A stretch of 64,000 nt of DNA from Pomphorhynchus laevis (GCA_012934845.2 WNNJ02001899.1:58451-122450); one strand, 5' to 3'. Positions 21,458 to 32,850 are shown, numbered from the stretch's first letter. Translations and numbers: made by a program. The notes: generated by a model from the letters alone, not told the origin.

Positions 21458-21547
21458 GCCTTCTGATGAGCCCGGGGCTACCAACATGTGGCAAAAAGCG
21501 GGCGAAACGAAAACGGCTGTGGCAATGTGACCGTTAGTAGTCAGGGT
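21458..21547 (+). ncRNA. Canonical hammerhead ribozyme in S3 SINE, copy 3
   Basis: Stem I GCCTT (21458-21462) with AGGGT (21543-21547, two G-U pairs); CTGATGA 21463-21469; stem II GCCCG/CGGGC capped by GCTAC/GTGGC; GAAA 21504-21507; stem III AC/GT, internal loop, ACGG/CCGT; cleavage after GTC at 21542. All core bases are present in classical order. Confidence 0.75.
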
Positions 21548-21708
21548 GTATGGAATTGGATATCATGAACGAAGGATTCTGTAGCTGGTTTTCAATGCAA
21601 AAGTCACCTCGTGTGACCTAGCAACTATTCATTACATAAATAAGCATCAATGAAAGGATCACCAGCCCGATTTCAATCGATCTTCATGATCTCATACGAT
21701 ACAATATA

Positions 21709-22256
21709 ATAGAATGAATAATTGCATACACGAGCGAGTATCATCATTTGGTCGGCTTCATAAATTATCCTCGTGTGAAGTCTTTAATCCTAGATGCAGC
21801 ACTGTACACTACAATCTACAAACTAGGATTAAATCTAGGATTAAAGAATTCACACGAGGATAATTGATGAAGCCGACCAAATGATGATACTCGCTCGTGT
21901 ATGCAATTATTCATTCTATTAACCTGGCAGATTCCGGTTTCCTGTCAAGAAGATTCAAAAGACAGATTGTCGGTTGTTTCCGGCAACTGTAGTGCTATCT
22001 CCGTCATTTTGTTACAAAAGACGGAAACAACGTACAGTTTGCACAAGTGGAAATGTTTTCCTTACAAACTGTATCGTTTGTTTTTACAGAAAGGCAGCAG
22101 AGGAAAATTTCAGCAGATCATTAAAGGACCGAAACACGAAATGTAGGCGTAGGCTCACTGCTGATGAGGTCCACCTACGCTGATTGTAGTGTACAGTGCT
22201 GCATCTAGGATTAAAGAATTCACACGAGGATAATTTATGAAGCCGACCAAATGATA
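21709..22256 (+). repeat. Repeat family S4 (about 370 bp), one full unit plus an inverted piece
   Basis: TAGGATTAAAGAATTCACAC...GAAGCCGACCAAATGAT occurs at about 21837-21890 and again at 22206-22256, so one unit of about 370 bp plus a partial repeat is present. A piece in the opposite direction lies at 21709-21825 (CATTTGGTCGGCTTCAT, then CAGCACTGTACACTACAATC) and meets the forward unit at about 21826. The two short overlapping open frames at 21901-22183 span the repeat and are unlikely to be genes. A hammerhead-like set lies at 22126-22198. Confidence 0.75.
22126..22198 (+). ncRNA. Order-permuted hammerhead-like element, S4
   Basis: Order along the strand: GGACC (22126-22130), GAA, ACAC (22134-22137), GCGTAGG (22147-22153), CACTG (22156-22160), CTGATGA (22161-22167), GGTCC (22168-22172), CCTACGC (22174-22180), GTGT (22189-22192), A (22193), CAGTG (22194-22198). 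Stem I CACTG/CAGTG, stem II GGTCC/GGACC and stem III ACAC/GTGT are perfect, and the cleavage triplet would be GTA. GCGTAGG/CCTACGC forms a seven-pair helix that holds the CUGAUGA strand in its loop. The strand order is the same permuted one as in S2, though the sequences are unrelated. Confidence 0.65.
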
Positions 22257-22411
22257 TATGTATATTGTTATTGTTTTCTCCTTGCTAAGGATTAAACTTG
22301 TTACACTGCCTGCTAGGACTCTCCATTGAGTTAAGGTATATAATATCCAAGGTAGTAAATAGTCAAAAAATTATTTTACTACTATAAACACTAGCAAAGA
22401 ACAGAGACTTT

Positions 22412-22450
22412 TTATTTAAAACGTTTCGTCCGAATCTAGGACTTTTTCAA
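22412..22450 (-). ncRNA. Decayed Penelope hammerhead
   Basis: On the minus strand: GTCC(TAGATTC)GGAC-GAAAC-GTTTTA, the stem II and GAAA half of a Penelope-type hammerhead. Where CUGAUGA should be there is TTGAAAA, so the motif is dead. It lies at the 3' side of the P2 copy, as expected for its terminal repeat. Confidence 0.5.
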
Positions 22451-22699
22451 TCTGAAAAAATACAGTAACTAGAGTCATAAAATCTAAAAAAAAACTTTGT
22501 CTGTATATAATTAATCTGGTCGCCAAAATATGTGTGTTCTATATTGATACCTTTTCCTTTGTCGCACATCAATTGACCTATCCACTATTGTTTTAATTTT
22601 TTGCTGGTGACTTATTCCTCGACATTGCCCGCTATAACACAATATGTTAAGCAATCAGTGGTGGTATCGTGGCATTTGACACAATGATTAACTATGGCG

Positions 22700-22830
22700 T
22701 CTCGGTTGAACTAACTTCTTTATTAAATCGCTTCGGCGGTTATTTAATCTTACATTCAGCGACAATCCACTTTCGCCTACATACTGTGCACGACACTTTT
22801 GACAGTTTGCAACATAAATTATACCTGTTG
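22700..22830 (-). pseudogene. GIY-YIG endonuclease of Penelope element P2
   Basis: Minus-strand translation gives GIIYVANCQKCRAQYVGESG, then LSLNVRLNNRRSDLIKKLVQ. GIIYVA matches the GIY block, CQKC is the Cys pair seen in Penelope endonucleases, and YVGES...R matches YIG and the catalytic Arg. The enzyme nicks the target for integration. Confidence 0.8.
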
Positions 22831-23331
22831 TGGCGCATGTGATGTTTTGATTTATTTTGTAGTTTAGATTAGTATATTTACTTTTGAAACATTTTCTTTC
22901 TTCTACCTGTTGACAACATTTCGTTCTACTTCTATTGCATTTTATAAAACCTGTATGTTTTATTTCTCCATTTGCTTATAGTTTAGTTGACACTAATTCT
23001 GATTTTATTGTATTTATTATTTTGTAACTTATATGTATTGATTTAGCTGGAATATTTACATTTCTGTTAATATTTTTTATGTCGTTTTTAATATTTCGAA
23101 AAAATTTTTGTGCTCCTGGATGGTAAGGTATTGATATTATAATTTTTTCCTTTTGTTTTGTGTCGTGATTTTGTCTTGATTTTGTCGTCTTGACATATGC
23201 TCTATTTTGTGCTACGTCTATTTCTCTTTTTGTGTAACCTCTGTTTTGAACATATAAACGTCTTTTATTTATCCATTTTAGTCTTTCAGTTTTTGTGTTA
23301 CACAGATAAAATATTCTTCTAAATTCGTCTA

Positions 23332-23874
23332 TTAATAGGCTACGTCTATTTCTCTTTTTGTGTAACCTCTGTTTTGAACATCTAAACGTCTTTTATTTAT
23401 CCATTTTAGTCTTTCAGTTTTTGTGTTACACAGATAAAATATTCTTCTAAATTCGTTTTCCATTATGTTTTTCTTTGTTGAAAATGACTGACCGCTCTTT
23501 GAGTGTAATATATTATTAGACATACTCTTATTGTGCATTGATATTTCTAATTTTCCAGTTTTGTTAATCCGCAGTGACATATCTAAGAATTTTGTATATT
23601 CCTGACTTATTTCAGCGGTAAATATTAACGACCCAAATTCATTTAGCTTATGAATCATTGTGTTTAATGATGTTATGTCATTACGCCATACAACGAATAT
23701 GTCGTCAATATACCTTAGCCATACAATTGGTTGCTCATTTAAGGTTTGTAGAAATCGTTTTTCATACCAATCGACATAAAGTATAGCTAATATGGATGCT
23801 ACTGGCGTTCCCATGGCCGTTCCATTTTTTTGATGATACGTATGATTGTTGAATTCAAAATAATTTCCATTCAA
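23332..23874 (-). pseudogene. Penelope P2 reverse transcriptase, C-terminal part
   Basis: Open for 180 codons: NGNYFEFNNHTYHQKNGTAM...YIDDIFVVW...KTGKLEISMHNKS. It carries palm and thumb motifs of Penelope RTs, which are related to telomerase. The plus-strand sibling at 25145-25690 is nearly identical. Confidence 0.85.
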
Positions 23875-24035
23875 AATAGTGCTTAGTGACTCTACAACAA
23901 AATTTCGTTTTTTATAATTTTTTTAATTGATTGTGTAACTTGATAGCGTGAAAATTCTCTCTTAATGATATTAAAGTTCAATCCTAGACTTAAAGTATTT
24001 AATGTATCAAGTGGTATTGTGTCTTCTGTCGAATA

Positions 24036-25945
24036 CTAACGAATACATCAAAACGTTTACAAAACCTGATATTAAAATTCTACAGACATACGTTAGGTTC
24101 CATGAAGGATAGAGATATATTTGATCATAACCTATATAAAAAACTCGTCATTTCAAAGGCCAAGAAACTATAATGGAGAACAAAAATAAATATTTCACTT
24201 GAAGATATAGATCTAACACATATTATATCAGTACGAAAATTAAAACGTGAAGGAACAAGAAAAATCATACCAACCAATATTGTAAATCTGACAGAAGACA
24301 CAATACCACCTGATACATTAAATACTTTAAGTCTAGGATTGAACTTTAATATCATTAAGAGAGAATTTTCACGCTATGAAGTTACACAATCAATTAAAAA
24401 ATTCTAAATGAGCCTTTCACAAACACAACTGAAGAGCAAAAATTAATTCTCTATGGAGCAGGAAAAGAAATATTTAAAAAATATGTATCCTTACTACCAA
24501 ATTTTGGATATGTTCCAAATATTAACAAAAAACAACATCACATATTAAAAAGTTAAAAAGCAAGAACCGATATTGTAATTAAAAAGGCCGACAAAACTAA
24601 TGATGTTGTGATTTGGAAGAAAAACGATCATATAAATGAAGGAATAAGACAATTATCCAACTTATCTTACGAGGAGGCACAAAAAGATACATTTCAAGAT
24701 ATTCAAAAACAAGTTGTTGACTTAGTTGACAGATACATTAGCAACAAATTATTAGATACAACTGATCGAGAAAAACTAATAACGGCAAATCCATGCAATG
24801 GTCAATTTTACATGCTTCCAAAAATTCACAAAAATATAACACCTTGTGTCGGAAGACAAATAATCAGCAACGTAGGCACAACAACTGAAAAACTGTCTAG
24901 GTATGTTCACGAGCTACTAAGTCCATTAATAACTAATGTAAATAGTTATATAAAAAATTTAAAAGATTTTATTGAGAAAGTTTCAAAAGTAAAAACATTT
25001 AATACTGATATTCTATTGACTTTGGACGTACAGTCATTATTTACTAATATACCAGCTAACGATGCATTAACTGCGATTAATGAGGCAATGATAAATAGTA
25101 ATTGGATTGAGAAAAAACGAAATTTTGTTGTAGAGTCACTAAGCACTATTTTGAATGGAAATTATTTTGAATTCAACAATCATACGTATCATCAAAAAAA
25201 TGGACCGGCCATGGGAACGCCAGTAGCATCCATATTAGCTATACTTTATGTCGATTGGTATTAAAAACGATTTCTACAAACCTTAAATGAGCAACCAATT
25301 GTATGGCTAAGGTATATTGACGACATATTCGTTGTATGGCGTAATGACATAACATCATTAAACACAATGATTCATAAGCTAAATGAATTTGGGTCGTTAA
25401 TATTTACCGCTGAAATAAGTCAGGAATACACAAAATTCTTAGATATGTCACTGCGGATTAACAAAACTGGAAAATTAGAAATATCAATGCACAATAAGAG
25501 TATGTCTAATAATATATTACACTCAAAGAGCGGTCAGTCATTTTCAACAAAGAAAAACATAATGGAAAACGAATTTAGAAGAATATTTTATCTGTGTAAC
25601 ACAAAAACTGAAAGACTAAAATGGATAAATAAAAGACGTTTAGATGTTCAAAACAGAGGTTACACAAAAAGAGAAATAGACGTAGCACAAAATAGAGCGT
25701 ATATCAAGACGACAAAATCAAGACAAAATCACGACACAAAACAAAAGGAAAAAATTATAATATAAATACCTTACCATCCAGGAGCAGAAAAAATTTTCGA
25801 AACATTAAAAACGACATAAAAAATATTATCAGAAATTTAAATATTCCAGCTAAATCAATACAAATAAGTTCCAAAATAATAAATACAATAAAATCAGAAT
25901 TAGTGTCAACTAAACTAAAAGCAAATGGAGAAATAAAACATAAGG
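24036..25945 (+). mobile_element. Penelope-like element (family P2), plus copy
   Basis: The facing copy of the element at 22385-24035. About 24570 reads DIVIKKADKTND (the KADK signature before the RT). The RT proper follows (24608-25261, then 25367-25765) with LPKIHK, DVQSLFTNIP (motif A), GPAMGTPVAS and YIDDIFVVW. The RT has about one break. The copy stops matching near 25945, so the endonuclease part is absent here. The spacing and identity suggest both copies arrived together or by a recent inverted duplication. Confidence 0.9.
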
Positions 25946-26900
25946 TTTTAAATTAGTAGTAGATCTAACTGCCCTAAATAGATAAGGCATTTAACCAACT
26001 TTTAACAAAATTACAATTTGAAGGCAAAATAAACAAACTCTAATACACCCTATATCTACAGGTGCGTTTCTGGTTTCTTATACCTTATATCCAAATTACA
26101 CGAACCGAATTTTGCATTGCATCCGATAATTGTAACTTATATCTGGCTTCAAACATTTATTGGCAAAAATGATAAGCAAATTATTACAATTTCATAAGCC
26201 ATTGACTTTCAAGGATCAATACGGCCATGAATTCGCAACAGCTATCAAATATCAAAATGATAATATCTATTTCCAAATTGTGTCGTGCTTCAGAGGTTGC
26301 TGACAGTAAAGATCCAGCTATACAATAGCCGGTGAGGCTATAAGATTTTACCCAATGATTTTATAGTTTTTCTAATTTTATAGTTTTTATACTTAAACCA
26401 GATATTACCTGGAATCTAACCATAATAATATAGAACATCAGCTGACACATTGTTGTTACCTAGATATTTGCAAATTTGTTCAGAGAGAATCACAAACGGA
26501 TGATTTGGAGAGCATTTATCAGATCAAAGCTAAAAAAGTCCTCCTTTCTTAAATGGACTATCATTCAGGCTGATTGTAGATCCAAGCGAATATTCGTTGG
26601 ATGTACATAACAAAAGTTACGTAGGATTTACATCTAAGCATAACAAACTTCATCGATAGCCTAATCCTGATATCCTGGAAGATGGTCTAAGAAGAAAGCC
26701 AAGTTTTCGTCCAACAGTCAATTGTTCACCTAGGTGTTTAGCATCATTATTTAAAACGGAAACCTACAACACATCAAATATTACGTGTCGTCTTTCAAAC
26801 TAAATGAAAAGAAAGTGTCACCACTTGTGGGTCAAAAGCAAACTTCCATTGCATCTAAGAATAAAGGATAATCATAGTGCTATACCGAAAGGTAAATAAA
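25946..26900 (+). other. Unassigned stretch, possibly old retroelement
   Basis: GC content is slightly above the surrounding AT-rich DNA. Broken frames such as SGFLYLISKLHEPNFALHPI give the impression of decayed coding sequence, but no motif is recognisable. AGTGTCACCACTTGTGG near 26817 resembles the arm of the inverted-repeat element at 11.5 kb. No gene is called. Confidence 0.3.
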
Positions 26901-29260
26901 TTAAAAGAGTGTAAATAAGGGGAGAATGGAAATATTCCTTTTTTCTTTCTTATTTATTGTATTTTATTCTTTGTAATTTTTGTGCAAGTAACTAACTTGA
27001 AAAGAGTCACAAGTTAGGGCAAATATAATTTGTTTGCAAACTATATATTATATTATTTGCAACTTAGGGCAAATATAAAAGCTCATATTCTTAATATTCA
27101 TAACATTAATACACCATTACATGTTTATGTAATGTTATGTAATACAACATCAATATATTAATTTCTATATTATATTTTAAGCATTTTATATTTTATATAT
27201 TTTATATTTTATATATACTATACAAGTTTTATATGCTTGGATGTATTGGAATTCGCGCATACGTGCATACCCTAAGATGTCGTAAGTAAAAATTTTACTT
27301 TATCAGTTCTTGTAATATTTTAAGTTTATAATTGTCTTATAACTTGAAAATCTCTAATTTGTTAGCATTTTTTAATTTAAAAAATGTGATTAAAAATTTT
27401 TAAAACTTTTTAAAAAATTTAAAAAGTTTCTAATTTAAAAATTTACCAAGTAATTCAGAAGTGTTTTAACACAGAATAAACATAAATGAAGTAATGGATT
27501 GCATGCATTTGTGTTGAAATTGAACATCATCTAAAACCGGATCGTCTGTACGTTGCAGGATTCTAATGTGATAAATCGTATGAATGCACGATTTAATTTA
27601 TTTCAGCATTTAATTTGCAGGCGTTGAAATTTTATAAATATTTACTCGGTCTCACTAACATTAGTTTTGATATACCGTTCAGACCTTTTTTATTTTTAGC
27701 AAAATCAAATGCTAATAAATCTCTCTAACAAATAATCTCTCTCCAAAATAATAAAAATTACTAATAGTTTTAATCTATTTTTAATGTTTTTGGTGAAATT
27801 TAAAAGGATAAAATTGTAGATAAATTATTCATTTGTGAATAATTTATCATTTGAAAGAATAACTCACGAGTTGCTATTTTTATTCTAAGTGTAATTTATA
27901 GATATTTGTTATACTTAAATATAAAATTGACAATTTATTATTTAAATTATTAATTTAAATATTTATTCAGAAATGTGTTGTTAATCAAATTTTGTCTCAC
28001 CTAAATATCGTTTTCTTACTATAAGCACTTAATCAGTTTTTGTGTCAGTAAAGCCCCAAAAATATTATCACTAATCCACCGTCAGAAAATAATTTAGAAA
28101 TTTAATCAAGTCAAGTGAGTTTGAAATGTTAAACGCACATCGGAATTTTATTCTGTAGACATTAAATGTAACTGAAAAAGTATATTCAGAAAACTAAAAA
28201 TAACTCGATTACAGGGAATATATCTTATTCGTCAATCAATTTGATTTCAACAAATTATAAATTCTCGGTTTAAGGATAAACCTAGAAATGAATAAACATA
28301 AAATTCAATGTCAGAAATCATGTGCAAAAGAAACAGGGTATAGCGACCTAAAAAATTAAACTACCACGACATGTAATCATGAAAATCATTCACATTATGA
28401 GTAACCTATTTACAATGGAAACGAATGAGGATAATTGAAAATTGTCCATACCGATATCTACAACATCTTTTGGGATATAAAACAGAGTATGTCTTGTTTC
28501 TTCCGTGTTCAGTTTGTTGTAAATAAAACTAATTATTATGAAAGCATTTATTAAACATTTATAACACGAAAAGGACGGAATAATATTTCTCTATAATGAA
28601 CAGAATTTTACCAAACATTAAAATCTAAATTGATTTATTTATTAAGTTTCGATGTTTAAGACCACTTTTCAAAAGTACTTGTTTAAATAAGTAGATAAGA
28701 ATGTAGTTAAAATATATTGATATATAAAATAAAATCCAGTTAAATTGGAAATCATTTAATTACTTAATGTCCTTTCAAGTTATTCGGGTAATCTTGTTCT
28801 GGTAAATACTTAAATAAATTGTCACTTCTTCCTTAAATGATATCACTCAACAGTCATGACAATTAACAGATTGTCATGACTATCAATTTATTAGGGTTTT
28901 ATTACAAATTTGTGTCACGCATTATCGTATAAAACAAATTAAAATATAAAACGAAAAGTGTCATTTATTAGGTTTGATTACCCGGGTTACTAAAACCGTA
29001 AGTTATTAACGCCGGGCTTAGCAACCTAGGGATGGATAAGCTGATTGGTTAATCTACACTGAATGATCATTTTAAAATCAGATCAGGTAACTATCAAAAA
29101 GTTATATTAAATTATTAAATTATATTAAATTTAATATTAATATATTAAATTATATATAAATCGTATATTAAATTATTTATAAATTAAAATAATGATAAAT
29201 AAAAATGAAATAATTAAATAATTTAATAAATAATTTAATAATTAATATAAGATTTTATTT
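26901..29260. other. AT-rich intergenic DNA with short hairpins
   Basis: No gene seen. Two perfect inverted repeats: GATAAATTATTCA/TGAATAATTTATC at about 27819-27848, and AGTCATGACAAT/ATTGTCATGACT at about 28853-28882. The rest is low-complexity A+T. Confidence 0.55.
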
Positions 29261-29272
29261 TATTTTATGAAC

Positions 29273-29405
29273 AAAACGATGGTCTCGCAATGGCAAATCC
29301 TCTAGCACCCCTTCTTAGTGAATATATGAGAAATTGGGTATTAAATAATATAACTAAGATTGATGAAATGCTTATGTGGATTAGATATGTCGATTTTTAC
29401 TTCTG
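29273..29405 (+). mobile_element. Penelope-like RT fragment (third family, P3)
   Basis: One frame reads QNDGLAMANPLAPLLSEYMR, then KIDEMLMWIRYVDFYF. This matches the (Q)DGLAMGSPLAPLL and RYVDD blocks of the classical Penelope group, different from P1 and P2. It is only about 130 bases long. Confidence 0.65.
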
Positions 29406-29479
29406 AAATTGTGTATAAGTAGCAAATATGTTGACAGATCAAATCAGCAAATATGTTGACAGATCAATGTATATTTATA

Positions 29480-30680
29480 TACATAATATAATATAATATA
29501 CAAATCAAATCAGCTAACTGAGTCTACGTATTGTTATATAATTATAAAATAAACAAAACATAATAATGCAAAATCAAAATTTAATAACTAAATAATAAAA
29601 TAAATAATTGTTTTTAGATTTTTTATAATTTATATCAAGTTAAAATAAAAAATTGAAATTTAAAATAAACGTCATTTTTATGAATTGACTAATAAATAAC
29701 AGACGTTGTATCAGAATAAGAATTAGAGGTCATCAGGAGGAACTGCTATGCTATCAGGTTTCGGCCCCTAACTCCTCTACCCAACATAGAAATAAATATT
29801 GATTAAAAAGATAAATAATAAATAATTATTATCCATCCACAAAAAAGTTTCGCTTAATAGTTAAAATTAATTTTTAATGATATTCTGTTAATTTATATTT
29901 TTATATTTAATATTTTAATAATATTTTGTTGGTTATAAAAATATAAAAATTAAAATAAAATAAAAAAATTTTGGATGGATAATAAATAATATACCTTGTA
30001 TTAGAATGTAATACTAGATAATCACATTTAATCAGAGGAAATAAGACGTAATTTCTCTATTGAAATTTGATACAAATTTCACGACATTTGGATTCTCTTA
30101 ATTTTGTCAATTAATTAGCTAATTAAGTATTATTAAGTATTAATTAAATCAGCTAACTGAGTCTACGTATTTAATATAATTATAAAATAAACAAAACATA
30201 ATAATGCTAAATCAAAATTTAATAATTAAATAATAAAATTAATAATTGTTTTTAGATTTTTTATAATTTATATCAAGTTAAAATAAAAAAATGAAATTTA
30301 AAATAAAAGCTATTTTTATGAATTGATTAATAAATAACAGAAGTTGTATCAGAATAAGAATTAGAGGTCATCAGGAGGAACTGCTATGCTATCAGGTTTC
30401 GGCCTCTAACTCCTCTACCCAACATAGCAGCGGGGCCAAATGCATGCTAATGATGTATTTCTTCTGATGAAATTTGATTATCTAGTATATCTTATTTTAA
30501 TACATAAATGTCGAAAGTTCATCGAAATAAATGTCGACAGTTCATCCGTCATCCCAGATACCTATTATTCCTCTGATAAAACTATCTAGTATCTTATTCT
30601 AATACAAAGTATATTATTTATTATCCATCCATAAAAAATTTTCGGTTAATAGTTTAAATAAATTTATAATAATATTTTGT
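29480..30680 (-). repeat. AT-rich dispersed repeat, two to three minus-strand copies
   Basis: 29505-29790 and 30150-30480 are nearly identical minus-strand copies of the 5.8-8.5 kb family (AACTGAGTCTACGTATT, GAATTAGAGGTCATCAGGAG, CTATGCTATCAGGTTTCGGC). Partial copies with ATTATCCATCCA lie at about 29830-30060 and 30560-30680. Confidence 0.8.
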
Positions 30681-30890
30681 TGATTTGTATATTGTAAAAT
30701 TTCAAGAAAAAGAAAAATCAATTAAACTTGAAATTAGCGGAAAAATAATCTCGTTTCCAAAATACATATTTTTAATACATAATACATAATTTTATCCATA
30801 AAAATTTGCCACTTAAAAGTTTAAATTTATTCTTTATATTATTGTGTTGATTTATATATTTTACTATTTTCTGCTTGATGTTATTTTTAT

Positions 30891-30925
30891 AGTAACCTAG
30901 TTTTTTGATAAAAAACTAGGTTACT
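30891..30925. repeat. Perfect 16-bp inverted repeat
   Basis: AGTAACCTAGTTTTTT, loop GAT, then AAAAAACTAGGTTACT. A compact, perfect hairpin in non-coding DNA; role unknown. Confidence 0.85.
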
Positions 30926-31184
30926 TTGTAGAACTAAATAATTAAGTTATTAAATTTTAAAATATAAAATGTAATTTGATAAAAAATGACTGATTAAAAT
31001 TGATCTTCAAAATAGTAGAAAAATTAATAGAGTTTACGAATTTTCTACTTTTTATAATTACATATGGCACGTTTATTTTATTTTTATTAATTTAAAAGTG
31101 TATCTGTTAAATTATTTAGATGATTTTTGAGAAAACCAATGAATATTCATAGATATAGCCCGATCTAGGTCAATATTTACCATC

Positions 31185-31425
31185 AATATTGGTTTTATTA
31201 AGAATAAGGCTTGCTGGATAAATTTGTTCACTAATTGAATAAAAATTTCTAGAATTAAATACACATATATCATAAATGTATCGAAACATATATTTCATAT
31301 ATTTATATTGTTTAGTTTTTACACATTTAAGAACGAATTAATATTCTATAGTTAAACAAACTCAGCTATAATTGGGCTACTATTACCACCCATTGGAACA
31401 CCTTTTATTTGTGTAAATATAGATG
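31185..31425 (-). mobile_element. Penelope-like element P1, minus RT fragment
   Basis: Minus-strand sequence matching the 17.2/46.1 kb RT: the GGTGTTCCAATGGGTGGTAA region, the YMFRYIYDIC-like box, and TAATAAAACCAATATTGATG. Decayed. Confidence 0.7.
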
Positions 31426-31704
31426 TCCCTCAATATCAACGTTACTCCAAGAGAGTTTAATAGACGTAATTTAATTTTATGCTTAAATATGAATGCTCAT
31501 TCAGTAAAAAATGAAATTCATGAAGCTAGGATATCATCGGTTAATTATATTGGGCAGAACCAATTTCAGGAATATTGCAGTAGGAAACCCAATGATGTCG
31601 GAAATAATAATATTAACCAAGATATATTAAAAGGCATAAAAAGTTTACGAGATAATACAGAAATCCTTATTAAAAAAGCAGATAAGGGAAATGAGCCCGT
31701 ATGA
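31423..31704 (+). pseudogene. Penelope-like ORF fragment with KADKGN signature
   Basis: A 93-codon frame ending NTEILIKKADKGNEPV. The KADKGN box lies just before the RT core in Penelope-like proteins. It begins at the very edge of the opposite-facing P1 fragment, so two Penelope pieces abut head to head. Confidence 0.65.
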
Positions 31705-31715
31705 TGAGCCCTCAA

Positions 31716-32190
31716 AATGAACGTGACCTAAACTGTGGCCCGCGCCTTTTACTTAAACAACCGAGTACATACGGTTGTTTAAGTATGTATTTTATAGTAT
31801 AGTATTATTATAAATAGATCAATTGTTCCATCTTAAAATATATAGTTTATATAGTTTAGATTTAGTTTTTACACAGTTATGAACAAATTCATATTCTAAA
31901 GAGCTTAAAAATAAGTCAGCTATAATTGGGCTACTATTACCTCTCATTAAAATACTTTTTATTTGTCTTAATATAGATGTCCCTACTTTTAAATGATTTT
32001 GATTTATTAAAATAATAAAAAGTAGTTTTAATTGATGTTAATTTAATGTTCATAGTTTAACGACTTGAGGTTCACAATGAACGTGACCTAAACTGTGGCC
32101 TGCGCCTTTCACTTAAACAACCGAGTACAAATCGTCAACTGAAGATTACTATCAATAGATCAATTGTTCAATCTCAAAATAAAGCTATTC
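31716..32190 (+). repeat. Direct repeats 360 bp apart flanking a Penelope fragment
   Basis: AATGAACGTGACCTAAACTG through ACAACCGAGTAC occurs at 31716-31768 and again at 32076-32128. Both are followed by ATAGATCAATTGTTC. Between them lies a minus P1 RT fragment (31850-32050). The arrangement suggests a tandem duplication or terminal repeats of an unknown short element. Confidence 0.6.
31850..32050 (-). mobile_element. Penelope-like element P1, second minus fragment
   Basis: TATAATTGGGCTACTATTAC and TAATATAGATGTCCCTAC match the complement of the P1 RT. Short and decayed. Confidence 0.7.
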
Positions 32191-32199
32191 ATTTCGGAG

Positions 32200-32850
32200 T
32201 AAAAATGGACCGTCCACTAACATTCAGTCAAAGACATGCAGTCTTTAAAGGCGAAGGTCATTCCCTGTAACTACTTATTAAGCTGACTCGCTGGCGCTAA
32301 ATGGGCCGACTCTGCCCGAACTCTCCGAACAACTGCCATGGTACTGTCATTCAGTTCAGCGGAATACGCTTGCCCAGTCTTCAATATAAGTTCATATGAC
32401 TTCCGAATTGACAGCGCCCTACATGCTACGATGAGGAAACGGATGCTTAAGAGACACGGTTATTCACTTTCTTCATGTGCTTCGACATAAAAGCAAAACT
32501 ACTGGAGTCTAGCCGCTCCTTCTCGGATCGTTGGAATTGGGATTTAATTCAGCACATAAGACAAGCCCAATTGATTCTGATACCTGCTACAAGGGCACTT
32601 TCGGGATCAGACTTACCAAGGAAATAATTGATATCTCTGAACAGGGTACGGTGTAAAGTAGGCAGATTTCGCGCGTGCATGTTTCGACGGGGACTTTTCG
32701 ATAGCCTGTTTGTCAACGCGGCCACCTGTACAAACAGCAACACACTCATAGCAGACTGTGATGCATTTAGCGCTGCTTCTGATTCTCCCCAGACAATACA
32801 TTCAGACACACTAAAGAAAAAGCTGAACCGAATATGTGAAATAACGTGAT
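32200..32850 (+). mobile_element. LINE RT C-terminal fragment
   Basis: One frame at about 32306-32470 gives WADSARTLRTTAMVLSFSSA, EYACPVFNISSYDFRIDSAL and HATMRKRML, the thumb block (SAAEYACPVW--S-H---ID-ALN) of a common animal LINE group. About 32634-32760 gives SLNRVRCKVGRFRACMFRRG, the end of the same protein (LNR-R-G-GR-----H-WG). Upstream about 32225 reads SLFKGEGHSL. The short minus-strand frames here are shadows. Confidence 0.7.

Larger units (their letters stand above)
21205..21655 (+). mobile_element. Hammerhead-bearing SINE (family S3), plus-strand copy
   Basis: A full copy in plus orientation. The A box TAGCCTAGCAG is at 21365-21375, the B box AGCTCGAATCT at 21407-21417, the ribozyme at 21458-21547, and the tail (AAGTCACCTCGTGTGACC) at about 21600. 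The A-to-B box spacing of about 32 bases is tRNA-like. Confidence 0.7.
22385..24035 (-). mobile_element. Penelope-like element (family P2), minus copy with GIY-YIG endonuclease
   Basis: On the minus strand the order is an N-terminal part (24035-23935), RT (23874-23332), a linker and a GIY-YIG endonuclease (about 22828-22700). The RT has GTAMGTPVASILAILYVDWY and WLRYIDDIFVVW. This RT plus GIY-YIG layout defines EN-plus Penelope-like elements. A 117-base segment is tandemly repeated at 23210-23326 and 23338-23455. A nearly identical copy faces it from 24036. It is broken but young. Confidence 0.9.

Noticed and set aside
21901-22183. Small cysteine-containing proteins in two overlapping frames
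   Set aside because: They lie across the S4 repeat unit, overlap each other in different frames and match nothing known.
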